From the NCBI GenBank assembly GCA_047967505.1, contig CM106540.1: a stretch of DNA of 64,000 bases; one strand, 5' to 3'. The notes below the pieces were generated by a model. The model saw only the letters and a list, made by a program, of their open reading frames with translations, was not told where the DNA came from and did no database searches. Source of the stretch: Dipteris shenzhenensis. Taxonomy: Eukaryota > Polypodiophyta > Polypodiopsida > Gleicheniales. Positions 55,501-64,000 of this stretch are shown in pieces. Each line of letters begins with the position of its first letter. The first letter of the stretch is position 1. Both the position numbers and the translations under genes were made by a program.

Positions 55501-56588
55501 TACTAGCAGATTGATGCCTACTTTCTGCAAAACAGGTTCAGGAGGAGCCCATCTGATGCAAATTTGTATATCTTTAGAGAAGAAGGCAGGTGTATGATCG
55601 TGGTCCTTTATGTCAACAACCTTGTCATAACAGGAAACCATGAAGAGAAGATCTCACAGACAAAGCATTTGCTAGGAAGAGAGTTTGAAATGACGACCTC
55701 GGACTGATGCATTTCTGTTTGGGGATTGAAGTTTGGCAAGAGCCAAAATAGATCTTCATCTCACAGCTGAAATATGCTGGAGAGATACTGAAGGCATTTG
55801 GCATGGCTGAGTGCAAGACAGTTGGCACCCCTATGGAGGTTGACGTGAAGCTCTCAAACGAGGATTCATCACCACTAGTGGATGAAGCGAAGTACAAAAG
55901 GCTTGTGGGCAGTTTGATTTACTTGTGCAACACGCGGCCGGTGGACATCAACTTTGCGACTGGTGTACTAAGCAGCTTTTCCAATAAGCCCCGGGAGAAC
56001 CATTGGAGGGCAGGGATGCAAGTGCTGAAATACATCAAAGGCACACTTGATTATGGCATCACCTATACCAAGGGCAATATCTTGACCAGATTCTGTGACT
56101 CAGATTGGGTAGGAGACGTGGACAGCAGGAGATCAGTGACAGGTTACTGTTTCTCACTTAGATCTGGAGCTGTGTCATGGGTCAGCAAGAAGCAACCCAC
56201 AGTTGCTCTTTCTTCTACCGAGGCTGAGTACAAATCAGCATGTTTTGCTTCTTGTGAGGCAGTGTGATTGAGGAGGATTCTAGGGGACATGGGTGCAGTG
56301 CAAAACAAGCCTACGCAGTTATCAGGTGATAATCAGAGTTGCATGGTGATTGCAAAGAACACTATGTTCCACGCTTGCACAAAACACATTGAGATTCAAT
56401 ATCACTTTGTACACGAGCTCATCATGGATGGAGAGGTCAACTTGGTGTATTGTCCGACTACAGAGAATGCTATGGACATCTTTACAAAGGCTCTTGGAAG
56501 AGACTTGCTGGAGAGGCATCTTCATCGACTTGGCATTGGACCGAAAAAGTCAATTCACTTGCGGGTGGACATTGAGGGGGGGTGTTAG
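52583..56588 (+). pseudogene. copia gag-pol polyprotein, element 3 (broken)
   Basis: MAQPARL is followed at once by TGA. Later blocks show the zinc knuckle (53295-53336, then a stop), protease DSGAS (from 53481), integrase fragments split by indels near 53940, 54000 and 54280, and RT with YVNN (55609-55620) in place of YVDD, so both catalytic Asp are lost. A 12-bp tandem duplication GATCCCCGGTTC lies at 55413-55436. RNase H keeps STEAEY but has a TGA at 56266. The normal TAA after GPKK is changed (GTCAAT for GTAAGT), so the last frame runs on into the LTR. It is the most damaged of the three. Confidence 0.92.
56574..56582 (+). other. polypurine tract, element 3
   Basis: GAGGGGGGG directly before the 3' LTR. 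Confidence 0.85.
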
Positions 56589-57313
56589 ATATCAATGCTC
56601 CACTCTCATGTAACTATGCGAGAACCAACTAACTCTACTTATAAGCCCCCCATATGAGGCGAAGGCATTTGAGTAGCTTGGTTATCCGGTAGGTCCTGGT
56701 TTGGACACCAAATGGGGGCCATGTGTGGCCTGATGGCTGGACGGCTTCAGATAGAGTTGGCACACTGCCAACTAGGCTACATGCAAGTGCAGGAAGGCAT
56801 CCCATGACTGACTGCACTGAGGGTAGACAGAGCATTTCTTGGGGCTACCCACTCTTAGGCTGCAGGACCCGTTTGGAGCCCCAGATGATCCCGGATGGCT
56901 GTGGGCCGAACAAAACTTTAGGTTAGTTGCTCTATTTTGCGCCATGGTTCTATCGTGTGGTCGGTGGCCTATTTCGAGACTGATCCCTAGTCGGCCATTT
57001 TGGGCAGACTAGGTCGGTCACCCAATTGGGTCTAATCGACTACGAGTAGTGGCTATATAAGAGCAAGCCTGTGAAGCCCATTTCATCACTGGCTACAGCA
57101 GCCCTGATTCCTTAGCATCCAGCCTCCGTCCTCTATTGTTTCCAGCACGCCATCCAAGCTTCTCTCACAGGAGCACATGGTTGGGAGGTAGTGCCATCTA
57201 TTGTATCAATTTTACAGTAATCAAATTTTTGATTCTCCATAGTATCTGCTTTTCTCTCTTGCATACGAGCTCCTATTATCTGTTGAGCATAGACGACGTA
57301 TTGTTTTCTTACA
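56583..57313 (+). repeat. 3' LTR, element 3
   Basis: 731 bp, TGTTAGATATC to TTTTCTTACA, followed by AAAAT and resumption of the satellite monomer. Confidence 0.93.
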
Positions 57314-60300
57314 AAAATGGTGTATAATGTGTGATCGACCATGCAAAGCATATCCGATGGTCACAATACTTTGCACGCACCTCAAGCTATTTAAAATGGA
57401 CTTGCATGGAAAGTGGAGCCCCCATCTGAGAAGTACTTGTTTGAATAACACACCTAGGACCGTGTTTTTTTATGGTTGTGCATGACACCAAGGCAAAAAC
57501 AGTGTTTTATGCTTGATTAACAATGCAAAGCATATCCGATGGGCACAATACTTTGCACACACCTTATACTAGGTGGAATTAATTTACATAGAAAGTGGCG
57601 CACCCATCCCATAAGTACTTGATTGGATAACATACCTAGTAGCGTGTTTTTTTACGGATGTGCATGACACTAGAGCAAAAATGGTATTTAATGCTCGATC
57701 GACCATGCAAAGGATATCCGATGGGCACAATACTTTTCGTACGCCTCAACCTAGGTGGTATTGACATGTTCACAAAGAGGCACACCCATCTGATAAGTAC
57801 TTAGTCAAATGACATACCTAAGGACGTGTTTTTTTGCGGATGTGCATATCACTACGGGAAAAACGGTGGATAATGCGTGATCGACCATGCAAAGCATATC
57901 CGATGATCACAATACTTTGCATGCACCTCAACCTAGTTGAAATAGACTTGCATGCAAATTGGATCCCCCATCTGAGAAGTACATGTTTGAATAACATACC
58001 TAGGACCGTGTTTTTTTATGGTTGTGCATGACACTAAGGCAAAAATGGTGTTTTATGCTTGATCGACAATGCAAAGCATATCCGATGGGCACAATACTTT
58101 TCACACACCTTGAACTAGGTGTAATTGACTTACATGCAAAGTGGTGTGCCCATCCCATAAGTACTTGATCGGATAACATACCTAGCAGCGTGTTTTTTTA
58201 CGAATGTGCATGACACTAGAGCAAAAATGGTATTTAATGCTCGATCGACTATGCAAAGCATATCCGATGGGCACAATACTTTTCCTACACCTCAACCTAG
58301 GTGGTATTGACATGTTCTCAAAGAGGCACACCCACCCGATAAGTACTTGGTCAAATAACACACCTAAGGGCGTGCTTTTTTACAGATGTGCATATCACTA
58401 GGGGAAAAACGGTGTATAATGTGTGATCGACCATGCAAAGCATATCCGATGGTCAAAATACTTTGCACGCACCTCAACCTAGTTGAAACAGACTTGCATG
58501 CAAAGTGGAGCCTCCATCTGAGAAGTACTTGTTTGAATAACACACCTAGGACTGTGTTTTTTTATGGTTGTGCAATACACTAAGGCAAAAACGGTGTTTT
58601 ATGCTTGATCGACAATGCAAAGCATATCCGATGGGAACAATACTTTGCACACACCTTAAACTAGGTGTAATTGACTTACATGCAAAGCAACACACCCATC
58701 CCATAAGTACTTGATTGGATAACATACTTGGCAGCGTGTTTTTTTATGGATGTGCATGACACTAAAGCAAAAATGGTATTTAATGCTCGATCGACCATGC
58801 AAAGCATATCCGATGGGCATGATACTTTTCCTACACCTTAACCTAGGTGGTATTTACATGTTTTCAAAGAGGCACACCGATACGATAAGTACTTGGTCAG
58901 ATAACACACCTAAGGGCGTGTTTTTTTGCGGATGTGCATATCACTACAGGAAAAACAGTGTATAATGCATGATCGACCATGCAAAGCATATCCGATGGTC
59001 ACAATACTTTGCACACACCTCAATCTAGTGGAAAAAAACTTGTGTGCAAAGTGGAGCCACCATCCGATAAGTACTTGTTTGAATAACACACCTAGGACCG
59101 TGTTTTTTTATGGTTGTGCATTACACTAAGGCAAAAACGGTGTTTTATGCTTGATCGACAATGCAAAGCATATCCGATGGGCATAATACTTTTCAAACAC
59201 CTCAAACTAGGTGGAATTGACTTACATGCAAAGTGGCATGCCCATCCCATAAGTACTTGATTGGATAACATACCTAGCAGTGTGTTTTTTTACGGATGTG
59301 CATGACACTAAGGCAAAAATGGTATTTAATGCTCGATCGACCATGCAAAGCATATCCAATGGGCACAATACTTTTCCTACACCTCAACCTAGGTGGAATT
59401 GACTTTTTTTCAAAGAGGCACACCCATCCTATAAGTACTTGGTCAGATAACACACCTAAGGGCGTGTTTTTTTACGGATGTGCATATCATTAGGGAAAAA
59501 ATGGTGTATAATGCGTGATCGACCATGCAAAGCATATCTGATGGTCACAATACTTTTCATGCACCTCAACCTAGTTGAAATGGACTTGCGTGCAAAGTGG
59601 AGCCCCCATCTGAGAAGTACTTGTTTGAATAACACACCTAGGACTGTGTTTTTTTATGGTTGTGCATAACACTAAGGCAAAAACGGTGTTTTATGCTTGA
59701 TCGACAATGCAAAGCATATCCGATGGGCACAATACTTTGCACACACCTTAAACTAGGTGGAATTGACTTACATGCAAAGTGGCACACCCATCCCATAAGT
59801 ACTTGTTCAAATAACACATCTAGGACCTTGTTTTTTACAGTTGTGCATGACACTAAGGCAAAAACGGTGTATAATGCGTGATTGCCTATGAAAAGCATAT
59901 TTGATGGAAAAAATAGTTTGCATATGCCTCAACCTATGTGGTGTTGAGTTTCATACAAAGTGATGCTCCCATACCATAAGTACTTGTTCAAATAACACAC
60001 CTAGGAGCACGTTTTTTAACGGTAGTGCATATCACAAGGACGACAGTTGTGCATGCCACTAAGGCAAAAACGGTATTTAATTCTCCCTCAACCATGCAAA
60101 GCATATCCAATGGGCACAATACTTTGCATGAGCCTCAAAAGAGGTGGTATTGAGTTACATGCAAAGTACTACACCATCCGATAAGCACTTGGTTGGATAA
60201 CACACCTAAAAGCGTATTTTTTTATGGTTGTGCATGACATTGAGGCACAAACGGTGTTTAATGCGTGATATACCATGCAAAGCATATCCAATGGGCATAA

Positions 60301-63300
60301 TACTTTGCACGCACCTCAACTAGGTGGTATTGAGTTGCATGCAAAGTGGTGTGTCCGTCCGATAAGTACTTGATCGGATAACACACCTAAGAGCGTGTTT
60401 TTTAACGAGCGTGCTTGACACTAAGGCAAAAACGGTATTTAAAGCTCAATTGACCATGCAATGCATATCCGATGGGCAAAATACTTTACCTGCACCTCAA
60501 CCTAGGTGGTATTAACTTGTCTGCAAAGAGGCACACCCATATGATAAGTACTTGGTTGTATAACACACCTAAGGGCGTGTTTTTTTACAGATGTGCATAT
60601 CACTAGGGAAAAACGGTGTATAATGCGTGATCGACCATGCAACGCATATCCGATGGTCACAATACTTTGCACACGCCTCAACCTAGTTGAACTTGACTTG
60701 CATGCAAAGTGGAGCCCCCATCCAATAAGTACTTGTTTGAATAACACACCTAGGACCGTATTTTTTATGGTTGTGCATTACACTAAGGTAAAAACGGTGT
60801 TTTATGCTTGATTGACAATGCAAAGCATATCCAATGGGCACAATACTTTGCACACACCTTAAACTATCTTGAATTGACTTAGATAAATAGTGGCATACCC
60901 ATCCCATAAGTACTTGATCGGATAACATACCTAGCAGCATGTTTTTTTATGGATGTGCATGATACTAAGGCAAAAATGGCATTTAATGCTTGATCGACCA
61001 TGCAAAGGATATCCGATGGGCACAATACTTTTCCTATGCCTCAACCTAGGTGGTATTGACTTGTTTTCAAAGAGGCACACCCATCTGATAAGTACTTGGT
61101 CAGATAACACACCTAAGGGCGTGTTTTTTTACGGATGTGCATATCACTAGGGGGAAAACGGTGTATAATGTGTGATCGACCATGCAAAGCATATCTGATG
61201 GTCACAATACTTTGTACGCACCTCAACCTAGTTGAAATGGACTTGCATGCAAATTGGAGCTCCCATCCCATAAGTACTTGATCGGATAACACACCTAGCA
61301 ACGTGTTTTTTTACGGATGTGCATGACACTAAGGAAAAAATGGTATTTAATGCTCGATTGACCATGCTTGATCGACAATCCAAAGCATATCCGATGGGCA
61401 CAATACTTTGCACATACCTTTAAATCAGTGGAATTGACTTACATGCAAAGTGGCGATCTCATCCCATACCACTTGTTTGAATAACACACCTAGGACCGTG
61501 TTTTTTTACGGTTGTGCATGACACTAAGGCAAAAACGGTATTTAATGCTCCCTCGACCATGCAAAGCAAATCCGATGGGCACAATACTTTGCATGATCCT
61601 CAACCATGGTGGTATTGCATTGCATGCAAAGTGATACACCCATCCCGATAAGCACTTGGTCGGATAACTCACCTATAACTTAGTGTGTTTTTTAATGGTT
61701 GTGCATGACATTGAGGTACAAACAGTATTTAATGCATGATATACGATGCGAAGCATATTTGATGGGCACAATACATTGCATGCACCTCAACCTAGGTGTT
61801 GTTGAGTTTCATGCAAAGTGGCATGTCCGTCCAATAAGTACTTGATCGGATAACACACCTAGGAGTGTATTTTTTTACGAATGTGCTTGACACTAAGGCA
61901 AGAATGAAATTTAAAGCTCAATTGACCATGCAATGCATATCCGGGATGGGCACAATACTTTACCTGCACCTCAGACTAGGTGGTATTGACTTGTTTGAAA
62001 ATAGGCACACCCATCCGATAAGTACTTGGTCGGATAACACACCTAAGGGCGTGTTTTTTTACGAATGTGCATATCACTAGGGGAAAGATGGCGTATAATG
62101 CGTGATCGACCATGCAAAGCATATCCGATGGTCACAATACTTTGCACACACCTCAACCTAGTTGAACTTGACTTGTGTGCAAAGTGGAGCCCCCATTCGA
62201 TAAGTACTTGTTTGAATAACACACCTAGGACCGTGTTTTTTAATGGTTGTGCATCACACTAAGGCAAAAATAGTGTTTTATGTTTGATCGACAATGTAAA
62301 GCATATCCAATGGGCACAATAATTTACACACACCTTAAACTAGGTGGAATTGACTTACATGCAAAGTGGCTCTCCCATCCCATAAGTACTTTATTGGATA
62401 ACATACCTAGTAGCGTGTTTTTTTACGGATGTGCATGACACTAAGGCAAAAATGGTATTAATGCTCGATCGACAATGCAAAGCATATTTGATGGGCACAA
62501 TACTTTTCCCATGCCTCAACCTAGGTGGTATTGACTTGTTTGCAAAGAGGCACACCCATCCGATAAGAACTCGGTCGAATAAGACACCTAAGGGCGTGTT
62601 TTTTTACAAATGTGCATATCACTATGGAAAAAATGTTGTATAATGAGTGATCGACCATGCAAAGCATATCTGATGGTCACAATACTTTTCACACACCTCA
62701 ACCTAGTTGAAATTGACTTGTGTGAAAAGTGGAGCCCCCATCCGATAAGTACTTGTTGGAATAACACCCCTAGGACCGTGTTTTTTTATGGTTGTGCATG
62801 ACACCAAGGCAAAAACGGTGTTTTATGCTTAATCGACAATGCAAAGCATATCTGATGGGCAAAATACTTTGCACGCACCTTTTAATCGGTGGAATTGACT
62901 TACATGCAAAGTGGTGCTCTTATCCCATAACCACTTGTTCGACGAATAACACACCTAGGATCGTGTTTTTTTACGGTTGTGCATGACACTAAGGCAAAAA
63001 CGGTATTTAATGCTCCCTCAACCATGAAAAGCATATTTGATGGGCACAATACTTTTCATGCTCCTACAAAGTGGTGGTATTGAGTTGTATGCAAAGTGGT
63101 ACACCCATACGATAAGCACTTGGTCGGATAACACACCTAAAATTGTGTTTTTTAATGGTTGTGTATGACACTGAGGCACAAACGGTGTTTAATGCGTGAT
63201 ATACCATGCAAAGCATAGCCGATGGGCACAATGCTTTGCACACACCTCAACGTAGGTGTTATTGAGTTGCATGCAAAGTGGCGTGTCATCTGATGAGTAC

Positions 63301-63313
63301 TTGATCAGATAAC
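57314..63313 (+). repeat. 182-bp satellite array, right block, with 546-bp higher-order units
   Basis: About 33 head-to-tail monomers. Three monomer types alternate in order, marked by GTGTATAATGCGTGATCGAC, GTGTTTTATGCTTGATCGAC and GGTATTTAATGCTCGATCGA. The first type recurs at 57319, about 57864, 58411, about 58957 and 59503, a step of 545-547 bp. From about 59860 the order changes and further types (with GCGTGATATACCATGC or CTCCCTCGACCATGC) appear. The 546-bp step is seen again at 60614/61160 and 62089/62636. The array ends abruptly at 63313. Confidence 0.93.
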
Positions 63314-63409
63314 TTCTCCCACCAATAAATTAAGTACTAATTAAAAATTATAATAAATGAGTAGATTATTAAAAAGAGACTAATATTTATGTAATTGTTG
63401 CTCCTGCAG

Positions 63410-64000
63410 CTTGCTTCCAAAGGACTCTCACAAAGGAGATGGCTACAGATTTTGTTCCAGGGATGGATGTGATTTTATGTAGCAAAAGAGAAGTAGTTGC
63501 ATTTGCTACAATCCATGATAGTGATCCCAATTCAGTTTGCCACTTTTGAAGACTTGGCGAAGATAAGGTGGCAGTTACTGTATCAAAGATTCTTAGCGCA
63601 CATGTTGAGCTAAAGTATAAATGTGGAGATATGGAAACACTTGGAGATGTTATGCCCTACAATACATCCAACAAATCATTTATAGCATGGGACGAAGATG
63701 AGACTTATGCAACAGACATTATCAAGAATACAAAGTGCACCACCTTGGATTTTACTATAGGGGACATTTTACAAATGAGATCATTTGCAAATAAGACTGT
63801 AGTAGAAGGTGAAGTATTGGGATTTGAACAAGTGGAGCAATGGTCATTTGCACAAATGAGGATTCTAAAAGTCACTGATGATGGTATGGTTGATAACATA
63901 ACATCCTTATGTGATCCCTACTATGAGGTAGGCAAGAATATGAGATGGAACATGCAATTTTTAAACATGAGAAAGAGTCACGTGGTTTTCAATGATAAGG
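63410..64000 (+). pseudogene. coding remnant at right edge, En/Spm-transposase-associated type (partial)
   Basis: After an acceptor-like TTGCTCCTGCAG (to 63409) one frame runs to the window end with a single TGA at codon 37 from the ATG at 63439. It reads MATDFVPGMDVILCSKREVV, AFATIHDSDPNSVCHF, stop, GEDKVAVTVSKILSAHVELK, DMETLGDVMPYNTS and FIAWDEDETYATD. The pattern (G..V.L.S....VA.ATI..SDPN...V.V........TLGD......IAW) resembles a domain often found with plant En/Spm (Ptta) transposase genes. That assignment is from memory of the pattern. The gene continues beyond the window. Confidence 0.5.

Larger units (their letters stand above)
51797..57313 (+). mobile_element. Ty1/copia retrotransposon, element 3, in the satellite array
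   Basis: LTRs at about 51797-52514 and 56583-57313 belong to the same family as elements 1 and 2. The flanks are AAAAC (51792-51796) and AAAAT (57314-57318), a 5-bp target duplication with one change. They fall in the AAAAACGGTGTATAATG part of a monomer, so the satellite existed before insertion. About 20 bp are deleted where the 5' LTR meets the primer site. Confidence 0.93.

Noticed and set aside
57834-62986. Recurring 60-75 codon frames with CKAYPMGTIL-like peptides
   Set aside because: They are translations of the 182-bp satellite. The monomer length is not a multiple of three and the frames stop in every monomer.
49830-63313. CRISPR-like array
   Set aside because: There are no short identical repeats with unique spacers. 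The units are contiguous 182-bp monomers and the context is eukaryotic.

Overview
The window looks like nuclear DNA from a land plant with a repeat-rich genome. The evidence is three Ty1/copia retrotransposons primed by initiator tRNA-Met, a decayed Ty3/gypsy reverse transcriptase, a pentatricopeptide-repeat (PPR) pseudogene, a 182-bp satellite array, and spliced genes with GT-AG introns. I cannot name the species or separate bryophyte, fern, lycophyte and seed plant. No bacterial, organellar or rRNA/tRNA gene is apparent.

Layout. 1-10,700: old transposon-like remnants, including spliced transposase-like debris, a relict primer-binding site at 1,562, a segmental duplication (2,970-4,750 versus 6,650-8,090), a small hairpin and CT/GA microsatellites. 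10,737-17,475: a tandem duplication whose second unit was hit by copia element 1 (11,752-17,264). The interior of this element is inverted between breakpoints inside its own LTRs. 17,475-27,980: AT-rich intergenic DNA with an isolated satellite monomer, a 96-bp-arm hairpin, a gypsy RT relic and a PPR pseudogene. 28,100-29,560: two small minus-strand coding units. 30,300-42,320: a minus-strand gene region with three tandem Ulp1/C48-like peptidase domains. Copia element 2 (33,814-39,336) sits in one of its introns. 43,436-48,780: a 5-kb polypyrimidine tract studded with GC-rich palindromes, with two similar minus-strand promoter/leader cassettes. 49,830-63,313: a satellite array with a three-monomer (546 bp) higher-order period, interrupted by copia element 3 (51,797-57,313). 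The right edge carries a truncated coding remnant resembling sequence found with plant En/Spm-type transposases.

All three copia copies belong to one family: similar LTRs, primer site, polypurine tract and gag-pol. All are dead through stops and frameshifts, many of them explicable as C-to-T changes. Their 5-bp target duplications (ATGGA, ATGTT, AAAAC/T) are still visible, so the insertion targets can be stated exactly.

Most of the window is therefore mobile or tandem repeat. The only candidates for intact host genes are the small two-exon unit at 29,101-29,556 and, less likely, parts of the C48 gene. Coordinates of alignments, splice sites and breakpoints were read by eye and may be off by a few bases.
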